A stretch of DNA of 64,000 nt. It comes from CAVPEV01 sp963703555. GTDB taxonomy: Bacteria; Actinomycetota; Actinomycetes; Actinomycetales; Cellulomonadaceae. Shown here one piece after another: positions 26,589 through 35,026 of this stretch. The notes under the pieces are model-generated. The model did not search any database and was not told the DNA's origin. It worked only from the letters and a program-made list of their open reading frames with translations. The stretch spans positions 1 to 64,000 of the forward strand of contig CAVPEV010000046.1 in assembly GCA_963703555.1 (NCBI GenBank). Direction: 5' to 3'. The position numbers and the translations under genes were made by a program. Position 1 is the stretch's first letter; the number at the start of each line of letters is the position of its first letter.

Positions 26589-27739
26589 GTGACGACGCGA
26601 CGCGGCCCACCGGCCCGGTGCTGCTGGACCTCGCACCGAGGACCCGGGGTGCCCGCGGCAAGCCGCCCCGCCACTTCGCCGACCTGACCGTCGACGAGCG
26701 GGGCCAGGCCATGGCCGAGCTCGGTGAGGAGCCCTGGCGAGCCCGGCAGCTCGGCGTGCACTACTTCAGCCACCTCAGCGACCTCGGCGCGGACCCGGAC
26801 GCGCTGACCGACCTGCCGCGGGCCGACCGGGCGCGCCTCGTCGAGCGGTTGTTCCCGCACCTGCTGACCCCGGCCCGGACGCTCACCGCGGACGCCGGTC
26901 GGACCGTCAAGACGCTGTGGCACCTGTTCGACGGGGCGCGCGTGGAGTCGGTCGTGATGCGCTACCCGCACCGTGCCACCCTGTGCGTGTCCAGCCAGGC
27001 GGGCTGCGGCATGGCCTGCCCGTTCTGTGCCACCGGGCAGCTGGGGCTGACCCGCAACCTGTCCACCGCCGAGATCGTCGAGCAGGTGCGCGAGGCCGCG
27101 CGAGCGCTGGCCGCCGGCGAGGTCGGGGAAGGGCCGGCGCGGCTGTCGAACATCGTGTTCATGGGCATGGGGGAGCCGCTGGCCAACTACCGTGCGGTGC
27201 TGGGCGCCGTGCGCCGGATCGTCGACCCGGCGCCCGACGGCCTGGGTGTGTCGGCCCGGAACGTCACGGTGTCCACCGTCGGGCTGGTGCCGGCGATCGA
27301 CCGGCTCGCCGCCGAAGGCCTGCCGGTCACCCTCGCGGTGTCCCTGCACGCCCCCGACGACGAGCTGCGCAGCGAGATCGTGCCGGTGAACACCCGGTGG
27401 AGCGTGGACGAGGCGCTCGACGCCGCCCACCGCTACTTCACCGCGACCGGGCGACGGGTGTCCATCGAGTACGCCCTCATCCGCGACGTCAACGACCAGG
27501 CCTGGCGGGCGGACCTGTTGGCCGAGAAGCTCCGCTCGCGCGGCACGGGCTGGGTGCACTGCAACCCCATCCCGCTCAACCCCACCCCGGGGTCGCGCTG
27601 GACGGCCAGCGACCCGGCCGTCGAGCGGGAGTTCGTCGCCCGGCTGCGCGCCCAGGCCATCCCCACGACGATCCGTGACACCCGGGGCCGGGAGATCGAC
27701 GGCGCCTGCGGCCAGCTGGCAGCGGAGGAGGACGAGTGA
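26585..27739 (+). CDS. rlmN: dual-specificity 23S rRNA/tRNA adenine C2-methyltransferase
   Basis: RlmN (384 aa) is a radical-SAM enzyme that makes m2A2503 in 23S rRNA and m2A37 in tRNA. The CxxxCxxC cluster is C141, C145 and C148 (GCGMACPFCATGQ). Other family blocks are FADLTVDERGQAMAELGEEP, FMGMGEPLANY, VTLAVSLHAPDDELRSEIVP and NPIPLNPTPGSRW. The catalytic Cys near the C-terminus is in EIDGACGQL. It overlaps cdsA and the next gene. Confidence 0.96.
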   Translation: MSDDATRPTGPVLLDLAPRTRGARGKPPRHFADLTVDERGQAMAELGEEPWRARQLGVHYFSHLSDLGADPDALTDLPRADRARLVERLFPHLLTPARTLTADAGRTVKTLWHLFDGARVESVVMRYPHRATLCVSSQAGCGMACPFCATGQLGLTRNLSTAEIVEQVREAARALAAGEVGEGPARLSNIVFMGMGEPLANYRAVLGAVRRIVDPAPDGLGVSARNVTVSTVGLVPAIDRLAAEGLPVTLAVSLHAPDDELRSEIVPVNTRWSVDEALDAAHRYFTATGRRVSIEYALIRDVNDQAWRADLLAEKLRSRGTGWVHCNPIPLNPTPGSRWTASDPAVEREFVARLRAQAIPTTIRDTRGREIDGACGQLAAEEDE

Positions 27740-28290
27740 GCGCTGCGACGTTCCGGCAGGTCTCGCGCCTGCACCAGGGGTACGACCCCGAGGAGGTGGA
27801 CGAGTTCTTCGCCCACGCCCGCTCGGTGTACGAGACCGGGCCGGTGTCCGCCCTCACCGGTGAGGACGTGCGCCGCACCGCGTTCGCCCTCGTCCGGGGC
27901 GGCTACGCGCCGGCCTCCGTCGACGCGGCGCTCGATCGGCTCGAGGCGGCCTTCGTTGCGCGGGCACGGGCGGAGTTCATCGCTCAGCACGGCCAGCAGG
28001 CCTGGATGGCCCGGTTGGCCGAACGGGCTCGCACCCTGTACGGGCGGTTGACGCGGCCGGACGGCCAGCGGTTCGCGCCGCCGGACGGGCGCCGGCCCGG
28101 CTATGAGCCCGCGGAGGTGGATGCGCTGTGCCGCCGCCTGGTGGCCTACTTCGACTCGGGGGCGCCGCTGACCGCTCACGAGGTCCGTTCGGTGCTCTTC
28201 GGCCGCGCGCGGGGCAGCCACGCCTACGCCGAGGGGCCGGTCGACGCCTTCCTCGACCGGGCGGTGGACGTCCTGATCGGGGCGGAGTGA
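27736..28290 (+). CDS. DivIVA-repeat protein
   Basis: This 184-aa protein carries four degenerate copies of the DivIVA N-terminal motif: GYDPEEVDEFF (about 16-26), GYAPASVDAAL (about 55-65), GYEPAEVDALC (about 119-129) and AYAEGPVDAFL (about 163-173). Each is preceded by a Phe- or Val-rich strand. It lacks the long coiled coil of true DivIVA/Wag31. The GTG overlaps the rlmN stop, and the dxr GTG overlaps its stop, so it is translated with both. Role is unknown; membrane-curvature or polar-growth association is only inferred from the motif. Confidence 0.85.
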   Translation: MSAATFRQVSRLHQGYDPEEVDEFFAHARSVYETGPVSALTGEDVRRTAFALVRGGYAPASVDAALDRLEAAFVARARAEFIAQHGQQAWMARLAERARTLYGRLTRPDGQRFAPPDGRRPGYEPAEVDALCRRLVAYFDSGAPLTAHEVRSVLFGRARGSHAYAEGPVDAFLDRAVDVLIGAE

Positions 28291-29546
28291 GCGGCGCGTC
28301 GCCGGCACCGCGCGGGCTGGTCGCCGGTGCGGGCACGGTACCGGCACAGTCCGCGCCGTCACCCGTCCGCAGCGTCGTGCTGCTCGGCTCGACGGGCTCC
28401 ATCGGCACCCAGGCGGTCGACGTGGTGCGCCGGCATCCCGACCGTTTCCGGGTGACCGGGCTGGCGGCCGGCGGTGCCGACCCGGCCACGCTGGCTCGTC
28501 AGGCCGTGGAGCTGGACGTCGACGTCGTGGCGGTGGCGGACCCCGCCGCCGCCGAGCCGCTGCGCACCGCGCTGCGAGCGCTCGACGGTGCGCGCCGCGC
28601 CCCCGCACGCATCGAGGTGCTGGTCGGCCCGGATGCCGCCGAGCAGCTGGCCGGGGTCGGCGCGGACGTCGTGCTCAACGGCATCACCGGGGCGATCGGC
28701 CTGCGGCCGACGCTGGCGGCGCTCCGCTCGGGCTCGACGCTGGCGCTGGCCAACAAGGAGTCCCTGGTGCTGGGCGGTGCGCTGGTCGGCGCGGCGCAGG
28801 TCCGACCAGGGCAGGTGGTCCCGGTGGACTCCGAGCACTCGGCGATCGCCCAGTGCCTGCGCGCCAGCAGCCGCTCGCAGGTGCGTCGGCTGCTGCTCAC
28901 CGCCTCCGGCGGCCCGTTCCGCGGCCGCAGCCGGGCCGAGCTGGCCGATGTGACGCCGGCCCAGGCCCTCGCGCACCCGACCTGGTCGATGGGTCCGGTC
29001 GTCACCGTGAACTCCGCCACGCTGATGAACAAGGGGTTGGAGGTCATCGAGGCCCACCTGTTGTTCGGCGTACCGGTGGACGACATCGCGGTCGTGGTCC
29101 ATCCGCAGTCGGTGGTGCACTCCATGGTCGAGCTGGTCGACGGGGCGACCATCGCCCAGGTGTCGCCGCCGGACATGCGGCTGCCCATCGCGCTCGGCCT
29201 GTCCTGGCCGGACCGGCTGCCCGACGTGGCGGCTGCGTGCGACTGGTCCGGTGCCACGACCTGGACCTTCGAGCCGCTCGACGAGGAGGTGTTCCCGGCC
29301 GTGCGGCTGGCCCGCGACGCGGTCCGGGCCTCGCCGACCCATCCGGGCGTGTACAACGCGGCGAACGAGGAGTGCGTGGCGGCGTTCCTGGCGGGCCGGC
29401 TCGGTTTTCTCGGGATCGTGTCCACGGTGGAGCGCGTGCTCTCCGAGCACGACGGCATCCGGCCGGAGGACCTCACGCTGGACGGGGTGCTCGCGGCCCA
29501 GGCTTGGGCGCGCGCGCGTACCCGACAGCTGCTCGAGGCCGGCTGA
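28287..29546 (+). CDS. dxr: 1-deoxy-D-xylulose 5-phosphate reductoisomerase
   Basis: Dxr (419 aa) makes MEP from DXP with NADPH in the non-mevalonate isoprenoid pathway; ispG follows nearby. The dinucleotide site VVLLGSTGSIGTQAVDV begins near residue 30 after a low-complexity Ala/Pro leader. Catalytic blocks are LANKESLVLGG, VPVDSEHSAIAQCL, LTASGGPFRG, HPTWSMGPVVTVNSATLMNKGLE and PTHPGVYNAANEE. The GTG at 28287 overlaps the upstream stop; a later start nearer the Rossmann fold cannot be excluded. Confidence 0.96.
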   Translation: MSGASPAPRGLVAGAGTVPAQSAPSPVRSVVLLGSTGSIGTQAVDVVRRHPDRFRVTGLAAGGADPATLARQAVELDVDVVAVADPAAAEPLRTALRALDGARRAPARIEVLVGPDAAEQLAGVGADVVLNGITGAIGLRPTLAALRSGSTLALANKESLVLGGALVGAAQVRPGQVVPVDSEHSAIAQCLRASSRSQVRRLLLTASGGPFRGRSRAELADVTPAQALAHPTWSMGPVVTVNSATLMNKGLEVIEAHLLFGVPVDDIAVVVHPQSVVHSMVELVDGATIAQVSPPDMRLPIALGLSWPDRLPDVAAACDWSGATTWTFEPLDEEVFPAVRLARDAVRASPTHPGVYNAANEECVAAFLAGRLGFLGIVSTVERVLSEHDGIRPEDLTLDGVLAAQAWARARTRQLLEAG

Positions 29547-29628
29547 CCGACGCACGACGTGGACCGCCCAGGTGGGCGCGCGATGATGGGCACGCGGGGA
29601 CCGGCCCGCACGACCTCAGGGAGGGCGC

Positions 29629-30942
29629 ATGGCGTACCTGGTGGGTGTGCTCGTCCTGGTGCTCGGGGTGCTCGTCTCGATCGCCCTGCACGAGGTGGGG
29701 CACATGGTGCCGGCCAAGCGGTTCGGTGTGCTGGTCAGCCAGTACATGGTGGGGTTCGGACCCACGCTGTGGTCGCGTCGGCGCGGCGACACCGAGTACG
29801 GCATCAAGGCGGTGCTGCTCGGCGGCTACGTGCGGCTCGTCGGGATGTACCCGCCCGGTTACGCGGTCGGTGAGCCGCCGGCCCGGGGGGCGCTGTCCAG
29901 GTTGGCTGCGCAGGCGCGCGCGCTGTCCGAGGACGAGATCCCACCCGGGCAGGACGGGCGCGCGTTCTACCGGCTGTCCGCACCGAAGAAGCTCGTGGTC
30001 ATGCTCGGCGGTCCCGTGATGAACCTCGTCATCGCGACCGTGCTGCTCGGGGTGGTGCTGGTGGGCTTCGGCACACCCGTAACGAGCACCACGCTGGCGC
30101 AGGTCAATGCCTGTGTGCTGCCCACCGGCACGCAGCGCGAGTGCACCGCGACCGACCCGGTCGCGCCCGGAGCTGCGGCCGGGCTGCGTCCCGGCGACCG
30201 GGTGGTGCGCTACGACGGGGTGGAGGTCACTTCCTGGGACCAGTTGTCGGGGTTGATCCGGGACTCCGGCGGACGCAGCGTGCCGGTCGTCGTCGAGCGG
30301 GACGGCAGCCGGGTGTCCACCACGGTCACGCCGGTGAGTACCGAGCGGCCGGTCTATGCCGACGACGGCACGCCGGTCCTCGACGCCGCCGGCGGCCCGG
30401 TGCTGCGCCCGGTCGGCTTCCTCGGTGTCTCGCCGGCCTCCCAGGTGCAGCGCCAGCCGGTCGGCGCCGTTCCTGGCGCGGTCGGCTCGGCGGTGTGGCA
30501 GACCGCGGGGGCGATCGTCACCCTGCCGGCGCGGCTGACGGACGTAGCTCGGGCAGCCTTCGGGACGGGGACCCGCGACGCGACGAGCGTGGTGAGCGTC
30601 GTGGGCGTGGGCCGGTTCGCCGGCCAGATCGCCTCGGAGCACATCGCCGGCTACGGCCTGGCTCAGCGGGTGGCAGACATGCTCGCGTTGCTCGCCTCGC
30701 TGAACATCGCGCTGTTCGTGTTCAACCTCATCCCACTGCCGCCGCTGGACGGGGGGCACGTGGCCGGCGCGCTGTGGGAGGGCGCTCGCCGCCAGGCGGC
30801 CCGGCTCCGGCGGCTGCCCCGGCCCGGGCCTGCGGACACCGCGCGCCTGGTGCCCCTGGCCAACGTCGTGTTCGTGCTGCTCCTGGCCATGGGTGGGCTG
30901 CTGATCTACGCCGACCTGGTGCGCCCGGTGACGCTGGGCTGA
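29629..30942 (+). CDS. rip1: site-2 intramembrane metalloprotease Rip1/RseP
   Basis: This 437-aa M50 protease cleaves membrane-bound anti-sigma factors. Membrane helix 1 carries HEVGH (residues 21-25), followed by a GxxxN/S-containing loop and a PDZ domain (about 160-260: VAPGAAAGLRPGDRVVRYDG). The last-third motif FNLIPLPPLDGGHVAGALWE supplies the third zinc ligand. The dxr-rip1-ispG-GNAT order is the same as in Mycobacterium tuberculosis (Rv2870c to Rv2867c). GGGAGG precedes the ATG. Confidence 0.94.
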   Translation: MAYLVGVLVLVLGVLVSIALHEVGHMVPAKRFGVLVSQYMVGFGPTLWSRRRGDTEYGIKAVLLGGYVRLVGMYPPGYAVGEPPARGALSRLAAQARALSEDEIPPGQDGRAFYRLSAPKKLVVMLGGPVMNLVIATVLLGVVLVGFGTPVTSTTLAQVNACVLPTGTQRECTATDPVAPGAAAGLRPGDRVVRYDGVEVTSWDQLSGLIRDSGGRSVPVVVERDGSRVSTTVTPVSTERPVYADDGTPVLDAAGGPVLRPVGFLGVSPASQVQRQPVGAVPGAVGSAVWQTAGAIVTLPARLTDVARAAFGTGTRDATSVVSVVGVGRFAGQIASEHIAGYGLAQRVADMLALLASLNIALFVFNLIPLPPLDGGHVAGALWEGARRQAARLRRLPRPGPADTARLVPLANVVFVLLLAMGGLLIYADLVRPVTLG

Positions 30943-30961
30943 TCCCCGGACAGCCGCGAGC

Positions 30962-30967
30962 GATAAT
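30962..30967 (+). promoter_or_regulatory. -10 hexamer of ispG (leaderless)
   Basis: GATAAT ends 6 nt before the ispG GTG in a 31-bp gap. It is one of the best -10 matches in the window, and leaderless initiation is predicted. Confidence 0.5.
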
Positions 30968-30973
30968 GACGCG

Positions 30974-32128
30974 GTGAGTACACCGATCAGTCTTGGCATG
31001 CCTGAGGCGCCGGCTCCCGTCCTGGCTCCTCGTCGGCACTCCCGCACGATCCGGGTGGGCAAGGTGGAGGTCGGCGGCGACGCCCCGATCAGCGTCCAGT
31101 CCATGACCACCACACCGACCACGGACATCAACGCGACACTGCAGCAGATCGCCGAGCTCACCGCCGCGGGGTGCGACATCGTGCGGGTCGCGGTGCCGAG
31201 CCAGGACGACGCCGACGCGCTGCCGATGATCGCCCGCAAGTCGCAGATCCCGGTCATCGCCGACATCCACTTCCAGCCGAAGTACGTCTTCCAGGCCATC
31301 GACGCGGGCTGCGCGGCGGTCCGGGTCAACCCGGGGAACATCCGTAAGTTCGACGACCAGGTCCGCCAGATCGCCCGCGCGGCCTCGGACGCCGGGGTGT
31401 CGTTGCGGATCGGGGTGAACGCCGGGTCGCTCGATCCGCGGTTGCTCGCCAAGTACGGCAAGGCGACCGCGGAGGCCCTGGTGGAGTCGGCGGTGTGGGA
31501 GGCGTCGCTGTTCGAGGAGCACGACTTCCACGACTTCAAGATCTCCGTCAAGCACCACGACCCCGTCGTGATGATCCGCGCCTACGAGATGCTCGCCGAG
31601 CGTGGCGACTGGCCGCTGCACCTGGGTGTCACCGAGGCCGGCCCGACCTTCCAGGGCACGATCAAGTCGGCGACGGCCTTCGGTGTGCTGCTGAGCGAGG
31701 GCATCGGCGACACGATCCGGGTCTCGTTGTCGGCGCCTCCCGTGGAGGAGGTCAAGGTCGGCATCCAGATCCTGCAGTCGCTCAACCTGCGTCCCCGCAA
31801 GCTGGAGATCGTGTCCTGCCCGTCCTGCGGACGGGCTCAGGTGGACGTGTACTCCCTCGCCGAGCGTGTCAGCGCCGGCCTGGAGGGCATGACGGTCCCG
31901 CTGCGGGTCGCTGTGATGGGCTGTGTCGTCAACGGGCCCGGCGAGGCCCGGGAGGCGGACCTGGGCGTGGCCTCGGGCAACGGGAAGGGACAGATCTTCG
32001 TCCACGGCGAGGTCGTGAAGTCCGTCCCGGAGTCGATGATCGTGGAGACCCTCGTCACGGAGGCTCTCCGGCTCGCCGAGACCATGGAACACACCGAGCC
32101 CGGCGGCCCGGTGGTGACCGTCGCCTGA
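30974..32128 (+). CDS. ispG: 4-hydroxy-3-methylbut-2-enyl diphosphate synthase
   Basis: IspG (384 aa) is the [4Fe-4S] enzyme that converts MEcPP to HMBPP. The TIM-barrel part has PISVQSMTTTPTTDINATL and DIVRVAVPSQDDADAL, then IPVIADIHFQPKYV. The C-terminal cluster domain has ISCPSCGRAQ-like VSCPSCGRAQVDV and GCVVNGPGEAREADLGVASG with the three cluster cysteines. Length is normal for actinobacteria. Confidence 0.97.
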   Translation: MSTPISLGMPEAPAPVLAPRRHSRTIRVGKVEVGGDAPISVQSMTTTPTTDINATLQQIAELTAAGCDIVRVAVPSQDDADALPMIARKSQIPVIADIHFQPKYVFQAIDAGCAAVRVNPGNIRKFDDQVRQIARAASDAGVSLRIGVNAGSLDPRLLAKYGKATAEALVESAVWEASLFEEHDFHDFKISVKHHDPVVMIRAYEMLAERGDWPLHLGVTEAGPTFQGTIKSATAFGVLLSEGIGDTIRVSLSAPPVEEVKVGIQILQSLNLRPRKLEIVSCPSCGRAQVDVYSLAERVSAGLEGMTVPLRVAVMGCVVNGPGEAREADLGVASGNGKGQIFVHGEVVKSVPESMIVETLVTEALRLAETMEHTEPGGPVVTVA

Positions 32129-32180
32129 GCGTGCGACGCGCCCGCGGGCGGGGCGCCCTCCCGCGTCATACGGCGTGGAG

Positions 32181-32186
32181 CACAAT
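32181..32186 (+). promoter_or_regulatory. -10-like hexamer before the GNAT gene (leaderless)
   Basis: CACAAT ends 7 nt before the ATG at 32194, matching the spacing at neighbouring starts. Confidence 0.4.
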
Positions 32187-32193
32187 CGCGCCC

Positions 32194-33063
32194 ATGACCG
32201 CCGACGGGAGCACCGGGGGCCGGGTGCTGTCCCAGCGGGACGCGGATGCCGCCCTGGCGGTGTGCGCGCGGGACCCGGTGGCGGCTGTGCTGGCCACCGC
32301 GCGGATCGAGGACCTGCGGGCGCACGGTTCCGCGGTCGCCGGCGGTCAGCTGTGGGGGTTCGTGCGGGCCGGTGCGCTGACGGCGGTGTGCTGGGCGGGT
32401 GCCAACCTCGTCCCGGTGCTGCCGGAGGCGGACGAGCAGGCGTTGGACGCCTTTGCGGCCCTGGCCCGGGCACAGGGCCGGCGGTCGTCCTCGGTCGTCG
32501 GAGCCGCCGACGCCGCCCTCGGGCTGTGGGAGCGGCTCGCCCCGCACTGGCCCCGGCCCCGGGAGATCCGCGCCGACCAGCCGTCGATGGTCATCGACCG
32601 TGCTCCCGACGTGCCGGCCGACCCCCTGGTGCGCCGCGCTCGCGCCGCGGAGTACGAGCTGGTCCTGCCGGCCTGTGTGCGGATGTTCGTCGAGGAGGTG
32701 GGCTACTCGCCCGTGACGGGGGTGCCGGGAGCCTATGAGGCGCGCGTGCGGGCACTGATCCGGGAGGGCCGGTCGTTCGTGCGGATCGACCCGGAGGACG
32801 GTCGCCGCCCCACGGTCGTGTTCAAGGCCGAGCTCGGAGCGGTGGCCGGTGGCGTGGCTCAGGTGCAGGGGGTGTGGGTCGACCCCGAGCACCGGGGCCG
32901 CCGGCTGTCGGAGGGCGGCATGGCGGCGGTCGTCGTGGCGACCCGCCGGGACGTGGCACCGGTGGTGTCGCTGTACGTGAACGGGTACAACACCCGCGCC
33001 CTGGCCGCCTACCGGGCGGTGGGCTTTCGCCAGGTGGGCACCTGGGCGACCGTGCTGTTCTGA
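32194..33063 (+). CDS. GNAT acetyltransferase with DUF4081 domain
   Basis: This 289-aa protein has an N-terminal DUF4081-type domain (about 1-140) and a C-terminal GNAT fold. The acetyl-CoA loop QVQGVWVDPEHRGRRLSEGGMAAVV is the clearest mark (quoted as adjacent blocks QVQGVWVDPEHRGRR and LSEGGMAAVV), followed by SLYVNGYNTRALAAYRAVGF. Its place after ispG matches Rv2867c of M. tuberculosis. Substrate is not known. Confidence 0.9.
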   Translation: MTADGSTGGRVLSQRDADAALAVCARDPVAAVLATARIEDLRAHGSAVAGGQLWGFVRAGALTAVCWAGANLVPVLPEADEQALDAFAALARAQGRRSSSVVGAADAALGLWERLAPHWPRPREIRADQPSMVIDRAPDVPADPLVRRARAAEYELVLPACVRMFVEEVGYSPVTGVPGAYEARVRALIREGRSFVRIDPEDGRRPTVVFKAELGAVAGGVAQVQGVWVDPEHRGRRLSEGGMAAVVVATRRDVAPVVSLYVNGYNTRALAAYRAVGFRQVGTWATVLF

Positions 33064-33144
33064 CCGGCTGGCCGCCCGACGCGCGGGACACGGCCGGTCG
33101 TCTGGCCCTTCACCCGCCCCGGCGGGCCGGTCATCGGGCCCCGG

Positions 33145-33150
33145 TACGCT
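33145..33150 (+). promoter_or_regulatory. -10 hexamer of proS (leaderless)
   Basis: TACGCT ends 7 nt before the proS ATG. A leaderless mRNA is predicted, since no Shine-Dalgarno is present. Confidence 0.5.
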
Positions 33151-33157
33151 CGAAGCC

Positions 33158-34957
33158 ATGCTGCTGAGACTGTCGACCCTGTTCCTCCGCACCCTCCGGG
33201 AGGATCCCGTCGACGCCGAGGTCGCCAGCCATCGGCTGCTGCTTCGCGCGGGGTACGTCCGCCGGGCCGCCCCCGGCATCTACACCTGGCTGCCGCTCGG
33301 GCTGCGGGTGCTGGCCAAGGTCGAGCAGGTGGTCCGTGAGGAGATGGCCGCCATCGGCGCGCAGGAGGTGCACTTCCCGGCCCTGCTCCCCAGGGAGCCG
33401 TACGAGGCCACCGGCCGGTGGACGGAGTACGGGCAGACCATGTTCCGGCTCACCGACCGTCGGGGCGCCGACTATCTCCTCGCGCCGACCCACGAGGAGA
33501 TGTTCACCCTCCTGGTCAAGGACATGTACTCGTCCTACAAGGACCTTCCCCTGGTGCTGTTCCAGATTCAGACGAAGTACCGCGACGAGGCCCGCCCGCG
33601 GGCGGGACTGATCCGCGGCCGCGAGTTCATCATGAAGGACGCCTACTCCTTCGACCTGGACGACGCCGGGCTGGACCGCGCCTACCAGCGCCAGCGGGAG
33701 GCGTACCAGCGGATCTTCGACCGGTTGGGCCTGGCGCACGTCATCGTCGCAGCCACCTCCGGGCCGATGGGCGGTTCGCGCAGCGAGGAGTTCCTTACCC
33801 CCACGCCGGTGGGCGAGGACACCTTCGTGCGCTCGCCGGGGGGCTACGCGGCCAACGTCGAGGCGGTGACCACGGTCGCGCCGGCCCCGCTGGGCTGGGA
33901 CGGCGTCCCGGCCGCGCACGTCGAGGACACGCCGGGCACGCCGACGATCGACGCGCTCGTGGCCGTGGCGAACGAGCGGTTCCCGCGCCCGGACCGGCCC
34001 TGGCACGCCGGCGACACGCTGAAGAACGTCGTCGTCGCACTGCGGCACCCCAACGGCGAGCGGGAGCTGCTCGTCGTCGGGCTGCCCGGTGACCGGGAGG
34101 TCGACCTCAAGCGGCTGGAGGCCTGCCTGGCACCGGCCGAGGTGGAGACCGCGGGGGAGGCGGACTTCGCCGCCCACCCCGAGCTCGTCAAGGGGTACAT
34201 CGGCCCGGGTGCGCTGGGCCCCAACGCCGCCGGTCGGGCGGCGGGCGAGCGGGGTCGGCGCGCACTGCGCTACCTCGTCGACCCTCGGGTCGTGGCCGGC
34301 ACCCGCTGGGTCACCGGTGCGAACCAGCCGGGGCGCCACGTGTTCGACCTCGTGGCCGGTCGGGACTTCGCCACCGACGGCACCGTGGAGGCGGCCCAGG
34401 TACGTGCCGGTGACCCCGCGCCCGACGGGTCGGGCCCGCTGGAGCTCGCCCGCGGCATCGAGATCGGCCACATCTTCGCCCTGGGCCGCAAGTACGCGAC
34501 CGCGCTGGGACTGACCGTCCTCGACCAGGACGGCAGGGCGCGGGTCGTGACGATGGGTTCTTACGGCATCGGCGTCTCCCGGGTGGTCGCGGCGCTCGCC
34601 GAGGCCAACCACGACGACGCGGGCCTGGCCTGGCCGGCGAAGGTCGCGCCGGCTCACGTGCACCTCGTCGCCACCGGCAAGGACCCCCGGGTGGCCGAGG
34701 TCGCCGAGCAGCTGGCCCACGACCTGGACGTCCGAGGTGTCGAGGTGCTCTACGACGACCGGCCCAAGGTGTCGGCAGGGGTGAAGTTCGCCGACGCCGA
34801 CCTGCTGGGTGTGCCGCTTGTGGTCGTGGTCGGACGCGGCGTCGGGGACGGCGTCGTCGAGGTCCGGCCCCGGGCGGGTGCCGGGGCCGAGCAGGTCCCC
34901 GTCGGCGAGGCCGCCGAGCACGTCGCGGGCCTCGTGACGCAGCTGCTGCGCAGCTGA
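33158..34957 (+). CDS. proS: prolyl-tRNA synthetase, bacterial type
   Basis: ProS (599 aa) charges tRNA-Pro. It is a class II enzyme: motif 1 around APGIYTWLPLGLRVLAKVE, motif 2 TKYRDEARPRAGLIRGREFIMKDAYSFD (two adjacent blocks) and motif 3 GSYGIGVSRVVAALAEA. A large insertion domain (about 230-390) with bacterial editing-domain features lies between motifs 2 and 3, and an anticodon-binding domain closes the protein (AHVHLVATGKDPRVAEVAEQL). Length fits the bacterial-type family. Confidence 0.97.
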   Translation: MLLRLSTLFLRTLREDPVDAEVASHRLLLRAGYVRRAAPGIYTWLPLGLRVLAKVEQVVREEMAAIGAQEVHFPALLPREPYEATGRWTEYGQTMFRLTDRRGADYLLAPTHEEMFTLLVKDMYSSYKDLPLVLFQIQTKYRDEARPRAGLIRGREFIMKDAYSFDLDDAGLDRAYQRQREAYQRIFDRLGLAHVIVAATSGPMGGSRSEEFLTPTPVGEDTFVRSPGGYAANVEAVTTVAPAPLGWDGVPAAHVEDTPGTPTIDALVAVANERFPRPDRPWHAGDTLKNVVVALRHPNGERELLVVGLPGDREVDLKRLEACLAPAEVETAGEADFAAHPELVKGYIGPGALGPNAAGRAAGERGRRALRYLVDPRVVAGTRWVTGANQPGRHVFDLVAGRDFATDGTVEAAQVRAGDPAPDGSGPLELARGIEIGHIFALGRKYATALGLTVLDQDGRARVVTMGSYGIGVSRVVAALAEANHDDAGLAWPAKVAPAHVHLVATGKDPRVAEVAEQLAHDLDVRGVEVLYDDRPKVSAGVKFADADLLGVPLVVVVGRGVGDGVVEVRPRAGAGAEQVPVGEAAEHVAGLVTQLLRS

Positions 34958-34980
34958 GCCTGCCGGGCGGTGCCGCCGGT

Positions 34981-34995
34981 GGCCGGCTCCCGGCC
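34981..34995. terminator. hairpin between convergent proS and lipoprotein gene
   Basis: GGCCGG, a CTC loop and CCGGCC form a perfect 6-bp GC stem 23 bp after the proS stop. Both flanking genes converge on it, so bidirectional termination is plausible. No T-run is present. Confidence 0.4.
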
Positions 34996-35026
34996 GGGGG
35001 TTCCGACGGTGGCCCGCCCCGGGCCG

